From NCBI GenBank assembly GCA_029747015.1, contig JAKOGI010002292.1, forward strand, positions 59,271 to 123,270: a DNA stretch of 64,000 nt, written 5' to 3'. The notes beneath the pieces were generated by a model. The model worked only from the letters and a program-made list of their open reading frames with translations, did not search any database and had not been told where the DNA came from. The stretch comes from Carnegiea gigantea. Lineage: Eukaryota > Streptophyta > Magnoliopsida > Caryophyllales > Cactaceae. A program made the position numbers and the translations under genes. The stretch's first letter is position 1, and the number at the start of each line of letters is the position of its first letter. Positions 33,711 through 43,551 of the stretch are shown here, piece by piece.

Positions 33711-34785
33711 CACCCAACTAATCCAAAACTTTGAAGACATTCTTATAAATGTTAATGAATACTGTGAAGCTGTTAATGAGAAAATTGAAGTTATTGAAGA
33801 AATTGTTGTTGATCTCAGAGCTGATCTTGGAAAAGCTCGAGAGCTAACAATATATTTCCATCGAACTATTGAATAGCTCAAGTCGAACTCTTTGAACTCT
33901 CCAAAGGTGGATTTGACGAAAGTCCGCTCTGAACTCTCTGAACTGTCATTTCGACCAAATCAGGGAAACGCTTCAAACCCTCTCTCTGAAGAAGAGAAGG
34001 AGAAGCAACAACTAAAAGCTAAGCTATTAGCTTCAAGACCAGTTATTCAAAATACTGGCATTCGAACTCTTGATCTATCGGACTCTTTTTACAAGAACTA
34101 TTATGAAGCCACAGTGCTTGCTTACCAGAGGATCTCTGGTTTACCTGAACCCTACTACAACCCAAGAGACTCTCTTTTTCCCAGAATCCTTGCTTTTACC
34201 AGAGCCAACCCTGATATCGTTTTTGAACTCTTTAAGTATGGATATTTAAATTATCTGTACCCAAGCCTCAGTCTTATTAAACTACAACATTTCCCAGCCA
34301 ATTTTAAATATGCTATTAAGCAATATAGTCAACAAGAATATATTTGCCTTCGTATTTTTACCATCTCTCCTGAAAAGGATGAGGACACCATTTACCCTTC
34401 TATTCATTTAGTTGAAATCACCCATGTTACCAGAGCTGGAACAACTACAAAACTCCCCACCATTGCAGCAGAGAAAAACAAACACTACAAAACTCCACAT
34501 TTTGACAAAGGATGGATCAATTATAGACGTTCAACAGGCGCTCTAACCATCAAATGCCAAAGCGAGCGACTAATGACTAAAGGAGTTAGAACTCTTTACT
34601 CTGACGAAAATCTAATTCTAGTTACTACTGAAGGAGCTGAAAGCATCTCAGTCGATGAACAACTTTTTAACTTTAGCTATGCACTGGAGCACAAGAAATT
34701 TCTAAGAAGTCCAGCTGTACACACCAAATTTGCTGAACTTTATAAAGCAGAACAAGATAAAGCACAGAAGCAGATTCTCACCTAG
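33664..34785 (+). pseudogene. EPRV-2 right: transactivator/inclusion-body-like ORF with one stop
   Basis: ATG 33664 lies inside the end of the polymerase ORF. A Gln-to-TAG change at 33874 interrupts after 70 codons, then about 300 codons are open to 34785. The N-terminus is acidic and coiled-coil-like. The middle block around Leu-Asn-Tyr-Leu-Tyr-Pro-Ser resembles the conserved core of caulimovirid transactivators. The C-terminus is mixed charged. By position it is the gene VI equivalent, which allows translation of downstream ORFs and forms virus factories. Only one disabling change is visible. Confidence 0.6.
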
Positions 34786-34939
34786 TCATTATGTGAGACA
34801 CAAGGAGCCACAACCTTATCAACTCTTATCTCTGCCGACACAATAAGACAATAAACATGCAGCAGCCTTATCAAGAACAGTGAAAACCTTATCTACAAAG
34901 CTCATCCTTTAGCTTGTAATCTTATCTTTTTAAGATTTC

Positions 34940-35114
34940 TGATGATGTAAGTGCATATGTCATAGCGCACCCCCTTCCCCTATAAATAAGTTAGTCGATT
35001 TCAGTAGAGGGCATCGGCATTTGTAAGAAGAAATTTCCCTCTGTATAATATCTCTCTAAAAATGTTTTGATTTCCTCCCTTTAGGGAAAGGAGAACAATT
35101 ATCAATGAAATAAA
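34940..35114 (+). promoter_or_regulatory. EPRV-2 right: pregenomic promoter and poly(A) signal
   Basis: TATAAATA lies at 34981-34988, with TGATGTAAGTGCATATGTCA just upstream (about 34940-34960, as-1-like). AATAAA is at 35109-35114, about 125 bp downstream. The arrangement mirrors the left arm. Transcription would run rightward through the primer site and the short ORF into host sequence. Confidence 0.7.
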
Positions 35115-35470
35115 AAGAGAAATCTTTTCTCAAAATTTTGTGTCTATAATTCTATTATTACAACTTTGATCAAAGAGAAAGTACTATCAAGGAGAAGGAG
35201 AAGGTCTGAACGAGTAGGTAAGTCTCGCATCAGGGTGGAGTAAGACGAGCACGAAGGAGTAAGACAGATCCAATTCTTAGAGGTATAATTTCTTTGATAC
35301 AATTTTGTTTTAATAGGATTATACGATATTGAGTTTAAAGTTTCATTTGATAATTTAGTATCCGAGTACCGTTGTTAAATTTTGATAGACCTCTTTCTGT
35401 GAATCACCTAATTAATTCAACAAATGATTTTATCGCTTTTTCCATAAAAACCACTCGACCCCTGTATAAA

Positions 35471-35482
35471 TGGTATCAGAGC
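35471..35482 (+). promoter_or_regulatory. EPRV-2 right: Met-tRNA primer-binding site
   Basis: TGGTATCAGAGC, the canonical site for minus-strand DNA priming in Caulimoviridae. It lies about 360 bp downstream of the poly(A) signal and 48 bp before the next ATG. Confidence 0.92.
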
Positions 35483-35530
35483 CTAGAGCTTGAACAAAAA
35501 GCTTGACAACTATAGTGTTACTTCTAAACA

Positions 35531-35890
35531 ATGGATTTGCTTAAAAAAAGATTACAATTGAACTCTAAGTTAGATAGAGAAGGTAATTATGTAGCAGGAC
35601 AAAGCTTTAATTTACCTGAACTAAAATACTATACTCAAGAAAGGGCATGAGACTATTTAAGATCTTTTGATTTAACTTCCTGAAGTATCCGGCAAAACTT
35701 GTTAGACCACTATAAAAATAGGTTAAACTATTTATCAACTATACCCGTACAAGTGCATCCCATAACTATAAATTTATTAAAGGATAATATTGCCCTATTA
35801 GGAAAAACATTTGAATATACTGTATGGTATCAACCAAATATGAATATAAACTGCTCTCAAATAACATACCATACTGATGAAGAAGAATAA
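35531..35890 (+). pseudogene. EPRV-2 right: short ORF behind the primer-binding site
   Basis: A 120-codon frame, the same length as in the left arm. It has two in-frame TGA codons at identical positions in both arms, probably former Trp codons. The rest is open and ends Asp-Glu-Glu-Glu. No recognised domain. Confidence 0.55.
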
Positions 35891-36010
35891 CTTAAAGTAA
35901 CACCTTAAAGAACTTTGGCAAAATAACAAAAGTGAAAAAAGGGCAAGAAAGTAAATTCAACAAATAAAGCCAAAATTATTTTGTCAGCGCCAACCCGTTT
36001 GACACCCCTA

Positions 36011-38005
36011 TTCAATCGTAGTTAAATCAAAATGGTTGGGATCAAAATCTTCTTGTTGTTGTTGCAAGTCTCAAATCAAGTATGGCTTCGGTAACCTAGT
36101 CTCATAATTGGATTAAACCGGTTAATTTTGGAGGTCGAGTAAAGTATAGTTGACTGTGCTCAGGTTCCGGTAAAATACGGGTTAAATATATTTCAGTTTA
36201 GGAAAATTGTAGGCAGACATTCAATTTTGTAGGTTTTTGATCAACCCAATGCGATCAAAGCACCGTTTTATTAGTTAACTTTTTTGACAATTTTAAGAAC
36301 ATGGCATATTTTTTTACTTAAAATAATTATCGCTAGTTTATGAAAAAGTACAATAATTGTATTTGCTTTGAAGAATCTTCAACATACAAAAGCTTTTCAT
36401 TATGAGAAGTCATGATTTGCGGAAAACTGACAAGCCCGGTTAGCATTGGCATATTAATGACGTGAGTTTAGTTGGCCAGGAATGGATGGATTGAATCCGT
36501 TTCTTATGAAGCAGTTGGTCGGATTGGGCTAAGGCGTTACCCCTTTCGACCTGCTTTAAAATATAGCAAACATGCACAAAAAGCCTCGTATGGTAGCCAC
36601 CAACTTATGAATTGGCGGCAACAAAATTTAATCAAGTGCAGCATGTAAAATAATAGGAAATGCAAATTGACAAGAATTTCAATAACTAAATGCAAAATGA
36701 TAAATGCACTGCTACAAGACATTTAAAAAGTGTCTTGTTTGCATTTAAAATACATATTATTATGTATTAAATCGAAAAAAATGGTATAATTGAATAGTGA
36801 AAGGATGTCAAAACATACAAACTATGTTTTACAACTCATAACGAGTTGCAATTATTAAAAATTTGTTGATTTTAAATTATAAAACACGTTAATTTGAGTT
36901 AAAGCAAGACACTTATCATCACCCTAAGTAAGTTGGTTCCTTAATGTGTTGATCAGTTAACATGCTTAATTAAGGTTGATCCAGCCCACTGTTGACTTGA
37001 GACTTTATTGACCTTATTTTGAATTGATTAATCCACTTGACCCCAGAGGACCCGATCGATTAATTATCCACTGTCAATCATGCCTTAAGATTTGTTAGAA
37101 CAAAAACCAAATAAAATAAAAGTAGAGAGGTACAAGAAATCCAAATTGCTTTTTTAACTATTCCATGAAATATTTATATTATTATAGACTGCCACTATAC
37201 TTATTATAAATAGTTAAATTCCGTGACTGAATTTAATAATAATATGACCAGTGCATTTTCCGTAGTTTATTATTCCTATTAATTTCATTAGAATTTTCAT
37301 GACATCAACTCATTTTATTCAAATTGACTCTTTACAAATTGTATATGATCTTGTCTTATGAAGGAAATGCTAAGAAAGGAACAATATCCATTCGTAACTA
37401 TGTTATGTCTCCCTATATGATGCGATATAATGAATAACTATTACTATTATAAGGCAAAAGAAAACCAATTAATAAGAACATACCATTCAATCAACATGTT
37501 ACGAATACAAAATTATCGTTTTTATTGTCTTGAGCTAATGGGTCGAATGGATTCAAATTAGATTTGACCAACTAATTTGCTCATTTTTCTGTTTTGGTAT
37601 ATTTCAATTTCGTGTAACAAAGTAGTCAAAATCCAAAATTTTGAAACACATTCAGGTTGATCTGAGTGGGTTGGATTCATTTTTAACCGGTCTAAACCAG
37701 ATACTAGCTAGTTCAATATATCAGGCTTAGTCGAAAGGGCATGTGTTTGTTTTTGTGCTCTAGAATGCAAGATATCTGACCACAAATAATGGGATATCCT
37801 CAGCTCATTTACCGGATGGCTGGAAACATAAAATTGTTTTATAATAACAAATTTTCATAGTTTATGTACAAGTTCTTAGACAAGCTTGTGAGCGTTTGTA
37901 CCCTCAAAATTGTTGGCTCATATCTAATCTATAATAAAGCAACTACTATGCTCATAACTAATAAGACATGACTTTGTTTCTATCGGCGCTACATGCACAC
38001 GCATT
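36011..38005. other. Non-coding stretch right of the palindrome
   Basis: AT-rich sequence with no convincing gene, RNA or repeat. Short open frames here have no coding character. Confidence 0.5.
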
Positions 38006-38270
38006 CCGGGCGAAGGCAAGGTGGGGTCAGTGGGGTCACCCGACCCCCCTCTTCAAAAAAAAAAGTATAAGTCAAAAAATTAAAAAAATTCAAAATTGAG
38101 ATATGTATTATGTTTGTGGAAGAGGAATATGAAAATTGGATAGTTTAGTGGTCTAGTGCTTGGCTTTGTATGTTAGTGGTCGCAAGTTCGAACCTTCCCC
38201 TTCCCATGTTTTTGTTTTTTTTAATTCCGACCGCCCTCTCCAAATTTCCTGACTTCGCCACTGAATTTCC
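38006..38270 (+). mobile_element. Short TIR element carrying tRNA-like pol III boxes
   Basis: The ends GGGCGAAGGCAAGG (38008-38021) and, as reverse complement at the other end, CAGTGGCGAAGTCAGG form imperfect terminal inverted repeats. Inside, TAGTTTAGTGG (about 38140) fits an A box and AGTTCGAACCT (about 38186) fits a B box, as in tRNA-derived SINEs. No clear target duplication is seen, so the class (MITE or SINE-derived) stays open. Confidence 0.4.
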
Positions 38271-38389
38271 AACCCATTCTCTATTCCCTCCATGACACCC
38301 ACCAAATCCTTCGAATATTTGCAATTTTGAGCATAACTATCTCCCCTAAAGACACAAGTTTCAGGGCAACATCCATCCTATTTAGCTGA

Positions 38390-38830
38390 TTTCCATTATT
38401 CAAGAACCAACTCAACCAAAAATTTAAGCTGATGTTTAAACTTTAAAACGTCCAAGCTTGAAGCGTGAATGCCACAAAGGCTCCCCTACCTTATGTAATA
38501 AATTAATAAGGGGGCTGCTAGATCTGAACTCGAGATCTCTCGTTCAGAAATGCTCTAATACTATGTTCAAGAACCAAATCAACCAAAAGTTTAAGCTTTT
38601 GGTTGAGTTAGATCTTGAACATGGAATCAGAGTCTTCTTCAGCGAGAGATCTCAAGTTCGAATCTCAGCAGCCCTCATATTGATTGCGTAAGGTATGGAG
38701 CAACCTTTGCAGTATCACGCATTAAGTCCAAATGGCATTTGCATGAGGGGAGTGCTAGAGCATAAAACGAATTTGTGGGCCTCCAACTGTTAGCTTAAAC
38801 TTTTGATAGAGTTGGTTCTTAAACACCTAC
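38390..38830. repeat. Foldback repeat made of two inverted copies
   Basis: The block CAAGAACCAACTCAACC near 38400 recurs inverted near 38800. At the centre (about 38562-38622) copies meet as a near-palindrome around AAAGTTTAAGCTTTTGG. Each arm is about 200 bp and includes a TTCGAACTTGAGATCTC-like stretch. It looks like a head-to-head pair of a short dispersed repeat. No coding capacity. Confidence 0.6.
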
Positions 38831-38959
38831 TATCAATTTATTCATGTCTTTCCTTGTTTGCCAGTTTCGATACTAATGATCATTTTTGGCTTCATGGAAA
38901 CAAATGACAGGAGCGATATTGTTATGATGCTTAAGGATTTAACAATTCTAGTTACACCT

Positions 38960-39770
38960 GACGTCTGATGATCTCCTGGCACAAAACTTACATCATCAAG
39001 CTGCTTTTTAAGGGCTTGATTACCCTTCTAGCCCACTTGATTACCAAGCCAAAGATCAGCCATAATGGTCTTATCAAGCATTTTATCACGAAGCACAGGA
39101 GTTGCCAAGCACAGTTGAACAGTCGAAAGAATCTTGCAATCGAGCTCCTCCCGTTGATCATCAGTCATGGAGGCTAGCCTCTTGTCTTTCCAACCAAGTG
39201 CTTCATTCAATCTGTTCTGAGTAAGAACGACCATAATTTGGACCTTTCAAATATTGAAGCTAATCTTGTCATCAAACTTTGGAATATCAAACTTTAGAGT
39301 AGCCATCCTTGATGATTTGGGCTTTGATGCCACTCGTAAGGAAATTTTTAGGATTGGATAGGAGGTGTGGATATATATTCACAAAAATAAGCAAGATAGT
39401 ACACAAATCAATTAACACCGAATTTATGTGGAAAACCCACAAATGAAAAAAACCATGGATAGAAGAATAAAAAAACCCACTATAATATTAGAATGAGTGC
39501 AAGTACGATCTCAACGGATAACTAGTACAATGAGATCAACACCATAGAGAGTAAATATCAAGAAAATAGAACTTATTCAACTCTAAGGAATGTGGAATAG
39601 GTGTGTCTCCACTACAAGAGAGGATTAATTTATAGTGGATAAAGATGCATAAATAGATAATGGTAGAGGAATATTCATAAAAACCCTCACTCTTATTAGC
39701 CATAAATAAGGTGAATACTCCATGTAAACTATTTAAACCTCTTGAATAATGCAATAATCAGCACTTAAAG
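38960..39770 (-). mobile_element. Truncated copia element (LTR, primer site, gag fragment)
   Basis: A copia gag start lies at ATG 39306 (minus). After a shift, the open stretch 39234-39028 contains Glu-Ala-Leu-Gly-Trp-Lys-Asp-Lys-Arg and later Ala-Asp-Leu-Trp-Leu, typical copia gag blocks. The minus strand at 39332-39320 reads TGGCATCAAAGCC, a mutated Met-tRNA primer site, so the LTR lies above about 39340. The rest of the element is absent. The outer LTR edge is not resolved. Confidence 0.65.
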
Positions 39771-40573
39771 TAACGAATGATGCTGAAAAATAACCAAGAA
39801 ACCGTTGCAAACTAGAGCAGGTCAAGGGTTGCACATTGGCACTGGCTGTGGCCCATGCCACCGACAGCCTGTGGACCTCTCTGGACAAGACTGTTGCTGG
39901 TCAAGAGATGCTGGCATGGAGCAAGCGGCGTGAGGAGTTGGGCGGCCACGCATGGTATTAAAGAAATGCTGGACTTGCTTTAATGTGTGAAGCTATTCAG
40001 CCCAATCACAGAAAATACTGGACTTAGCTTGTGCAAGTAGCAAGACCAATAATGGAAATGTGGGCTAATGGATTTCCTGGGGCCAATTGCAGCAAACATC
40101 ACGAGGCCAGAGTGAAGGATGACCAAGACCAAAGACTTCCATGCACTTGGAACAATTAAAAATAATAATGCATGCCAATGGATTTTGGGCCATACTCCTA
40201 GCATCCTTTCTGGTGGAGCCATACCCCGCAACGTCTCTTTGTATCCTCAGAATGTCCTGTCCAATAGTCGGGGCTGATTGAAGACCTCTAGTGGTCTCAC
40301 TTTGTTGAAACACAATCTCCTTTACATCGTTGCTTGCATTAAGAAGCATTGAGCATCCCTTTAGCATCTCCCCAGCGCAACTCTTGTCTTGGCCGAGGGA
40401 GAGAGCTCGTTGAGTCCGAGGCAAAATTAGGATTTCATTTATACGCAACTCTGCTAGGCCTGATAAGCCAATGTTGATTGTTTCCGAACCTAATGTTTAT
40501 AATTCCTCTTTTGTTCTGAGGTTTTTCAGCTTTTGTTTGATTCTTTTGTCAACGAGAGATTTACCTTGAAAGG
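39771..40573. other. Unassigned stretch between copia remnants
   Basis: A 127-codon open stretch exists on the minus strand (40448-40065), but it resembles no family I know and overlaps other open frames. Probably degenerate transposon or chance; no gene is called. Confidence 0.4.
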
Positions 40574-40818
40574 TATTAGGCTATGTTAAGATAAGACTGT
40601 GTCTAGAATTTTTACCTATCCTATATCTTTCCTACACTTGGTAGATTTCCTATATTGAATATTGTAATTAGCTTAATCGCCAAGGCAGGGTAGTCGTGTG
40701 CTATGAAGGCCTCCCATGCATGTATAAATAGAACAGCTCAATCATGTATTGGAAGATATGAAAAACAGTCGGGGTGCATGTGCACACTCGAGAATACAAA
40801 ATGCATTGTTTTTCTACA
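40574..40818 (+). repeat. 5' LTR of copia-C
   Basis: It contains TATAAATAGAAC near 40721 as promoter TATA box. It shares almost every base with 45250-45497 apart from small changes and a short indel near 40660. Confidence 0.88.
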
Positions 40819-40831
40819 TGGTATCAGAGCC
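40819..40831 (+). promoter_or_regulatory. copia-C primer-binding site
   Basis: TGGTATCAGAGCC directly follows the LTR end and is complementary to initiator Met-tRNA. Confidence 0.92.
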
Positions 40832-40877
40832 TTGAGGCCTATTACACAAATCTCAAACCCAAATCCTAAAATCAACC

Positions 40878-41941
40878 ATGACAGGCAAAAGGTTTATAAT
40901 TGAAAATCACTCTCCATACTTCTTACATCCCTTAGAAGGTCCTGCAGCCTTGATCACAGTAGTGATTTTCGATGGCAAAAACTATGATTTATGGGAAAAG
41001 ACAGTTAGAACTACTTTAAAATCAAAGAACAAATTAGGGTTTATAGAAGGAACCCAAACGAAGCCAACCTTGAAAGAAGGAGATGACCCACTAGAACTAC
41101 AAGCTTGGGAGATGGCCAAATCCATGATCTGTTCATGGATATTGATCGTCATCGATCCTAAGCTCAGGACAAGTACAACATATGTTGACACTGCAAGACT
41201 TATGTGGGACAATTTGAAGAAACAGTATGCAGTTTCTAATGCTCCAAAAATCACCAACTCAAAACCAAGCTAGCCAAGTGCAAGCAAGGTGGTTTGGAGG
41301 TGGTAGAATTTTATTCGAAGTTTATGGGATTATGGAGTGAATTGGAAAACCAAATGCAATTTCCACGGTGTACATGTGGCAAGTGTGAATGCAAAATCGG
41401 TGAAAGACTAATGAAGATGGTAGATGAAGAAAAAGCCCACCAATTTTTGATGGGCTTGGATGATGCAAATTATTCAAGCATAAGAGGTCAGATACTTGCC
41501 ATTAAGCCTCTGCCAACCTTTGATAAAATATTTAACATGGTGCTCCAAGAGGATACCCACAAACACTTCATGATGGATAGAGATGACAAATCCGAGAAGC
41601 CCGCAGCCTTTGCTGTTTCCGGGAAGAATGTCGTGACGGCGAGGGATAGACCCACTTTCTCACACTATGGCAAGTTCGGCCATAACGAAGCAGGTTGTTT
41701 TGAAATAATCGGATACCTGATAGGATGGAGCTCACAAGGACGTAGTAGAGGGGGACACAGCAGTAGGGGCAGTCGTGGTGGTCGTGCTGGGTCTAGCCAA
41801 GGAAGAGAAGGTGGAAGAGAAACAGCCCTTGCAGTTGTCAGTACAAGCACAGCATCAGACCTTCCTGTGATAGGAGCAGGCACAAGTGAATTTTCCTGGG
41901 CTAATAGCGAAGCAGACACAGCAACTCATGAGCCTCCTTAA
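40878..41941 (+). pseudogene. copia-C gag, frameshifted
   Basis: ATG 40878 opens 131 codons with Phe-Asp-Gly-Lys-Asn-Tyr-Asp-Leu-Trp, the usual copia gag entry, then a shift near 41273. The frame from 41294 carries the rest, including a degenerate zinc knuckle near 41660-41705 (first Cys lost) and an Arg/Gly/Ser-rich tail. Gag forms the virus-like particle. Confidence 0.82.
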
Positions 41942-41987
41942 CACGCCAAAGAATGGAGTTGATAAACTCTCAGGTAACATAAATTGA

Positions 41988-43430
41988 ATGCTTGACAGTA
42001 GAGCATCAATGCATATGATAGGCAATGAGCAAATGTTGCAGAAATTGCAATCCAGAAGGCCTATATATGTCCAGTTACTCAACGGAACTCAAACTGTGTC
42101 AACCAAGCAAGGAAGCATGACGCTAGGAGACAACTTTAAATTAAACAAAGTGTTATTTGTGCCTAGTTTGAGTTGTAATCTTGTTTCTATTGCAAGGATC
42201 ACCAAGGATTTGAATTGTAGCATAATGTTCTTTCATGATTATTGTATTTTACAGGACCGTACGTTGAGGATGCCGATTGGTGCAGGTGAGCAAAAGGATG
42301 GGGTCTATTACTACGAGAAGACGCCATTGAAGATTCACAGTAATGCTGTACGAGCCAGTGAGTTTTGGCACAAACGAATGGGTCATCCTTCAAGTGAAAT
42401 CATGTCTTTCTTTGCAAAAGAATTGGGTTTCTCAAATTATGATAAGAAGACTAGTGATGTGTGTGATGTTTGCTTTCGTGCAAACAAGCTAGAATCCCTT
42501 TTCATATTAGCGAAAATAAAGCCAACGATTTATTTGTGACTGTCCATTGTGATATTTGGGGACCATATCCAGTTCCCACTTCATGTGGAGCCCATTATTT
42601 TTTGACCGTAGTGGATGATGCCAGTAGGGCAGTTTGGTTGTTTTTAATGAAAGAGAAAAGTAAGGCAGGAACGCTTCTCAAAGCATTTGTTTCCATGGTC
42701 ATAACACAATTTGGTAAGCAGGTCAAGATAGTCAGGACGGATAATGGAACTGAATTTAGATATGGGCCTATGAGAAATTCTTATCATGAAGAAGAGATTA
42801 TGCACCAAATCAGTTGGGTTTCAAGCCAATCTCCCTTTAATGTTTTGGGGAGAATGTGTGCTGACGGTGACCAATTTGATCAATAAAATGCCAACCAAGC
42901 TCTTAAAAGGAAAGACTGCCTATGAAGTTCTCTTCAATCAAAAACCATCATATGAGCATATTCGAATTTTTGGGAGCTTATTTTATGCTCAGAGACGTGT
43001 CAAAGGACAAGACAAATTTGGCCTGAGGAATAGGAGGTGCTTCCTTGTCAGGTACCCTTATGGAAAGAAGGCATGGAGATTATATGACTTGGGCACAAAT
43101 GAGTATTTCGACAGCCAAGATGTCATCTTTCATGAAGGCATATTCCCTTCAAAGAGGAAAAGGATAAGCATACCGTCCAGGATGGAGGCTCCTGCCCACT
43201 GGAAACAAAATTGAATTCTGGATTTATAGAATTCTCTCCTACTAGTGACAAAGAGGGCAAAGCACAAATCGTGATAGGAGAGTCTGAAGTAAGGGGGAGC
43301 AACGACGCTGGACTGGGTCCTCATACAGAAGGATCTAGTGGAGGAGTGGATCATGTAAACACTACCAAGGACCCAAACACTGAACCAAAGCCCAGCACAA
43401 GACAGGCTGCAGATGAACTGGGCCATTAGC
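41988..43430 (+). pseudogene. copia-C protease and integrase, broken
   Basis: It begins with a protease box reading Asp-Ser-Arg-Ala-Ser (Gly replaced by Arg). The integrase zinc domain follows (His ... His, Cys-Asp-Val-Cys near 42370-42475). Then the catalytic Asp of Cys-Asp-Ile-Trp-Gly near 42552 and the second Asp in Arg-Thr-Asp-Asn-Gly-Thr-Glu near 42735. Where the third catalytic residue (Glu) is expected, sequence jumps near 42810 to the later Phe-Gln-Ala-Asn-Leu-Pro block, so a segment is deleted. Three overlapping frames are needed to follow it. Confidence 0.8.
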
Positions 43431-43551
43431 CCACTGACTGTGATGCTACAGCAGGGACAGCGGGTCCAGGTCCCAGCCCAAAACCTGCTGCAAGCGTCCC
43501 AGGACGAGCCCAACGAGTGCGTCGACCACCAGCTCATCTTGATTATTTTTT

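Larger units (their letters stand above)
28226..36010 (+). repeat. Right arm of the EPRV-2 inverted repeat (genome-length provirus copy)
   Basis: This plus-strand copy of the same caulimovirid runs from the small ORFs through coat protein, movement protein, RT and transactivator-like ORF to the promoter, primer site and first short ORF. It is about 7.8 kb and lacks the LTR found in the left arm. The outer end GACACCCCTA at 36010 mirrors 18987. Confidence 0.92.

Noticed and set aside
33651..33881. Antisense open frame over the transactivator-like ORF, also present in the left arm at 21121-21351
   Set aside because: Its presence in both arms follows from sequence identity. Ser-rich shadow of the coiled-coil coding strand.
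35471..35482. Primer-binding site as evidence for an LTR retrotransposon instead of a virus
   Set aside because: No LTR pair surrounds it. Movement protein, coat protein, single TATA/poly(A) pair and transactivator-like ORF fit a caulimovirid.
18987..36010. CRISPR-like or bacterial defence locus
   Set aside because: All coding content is caulimovirid and plant transposon; there are no short spaced direct repeats.
38130..38200. A tRNA gene suggested by A-box and B-box-like motifs
   Set aside because: No cloverleaf with acceptor and anticodon stems can be drawn; more likely a SINE-type promoter relic.
39536..39754. 72-codon minus-strand open frame
   Set aside because: It lies in the LTR of the truncated copia element; LTRs are non-coding.
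40065..40448. 127-codon minus-strand open frame
   Set aside because: No family resemblance, no context, and it lies between copia remnants. Kept as unassigned sequence.
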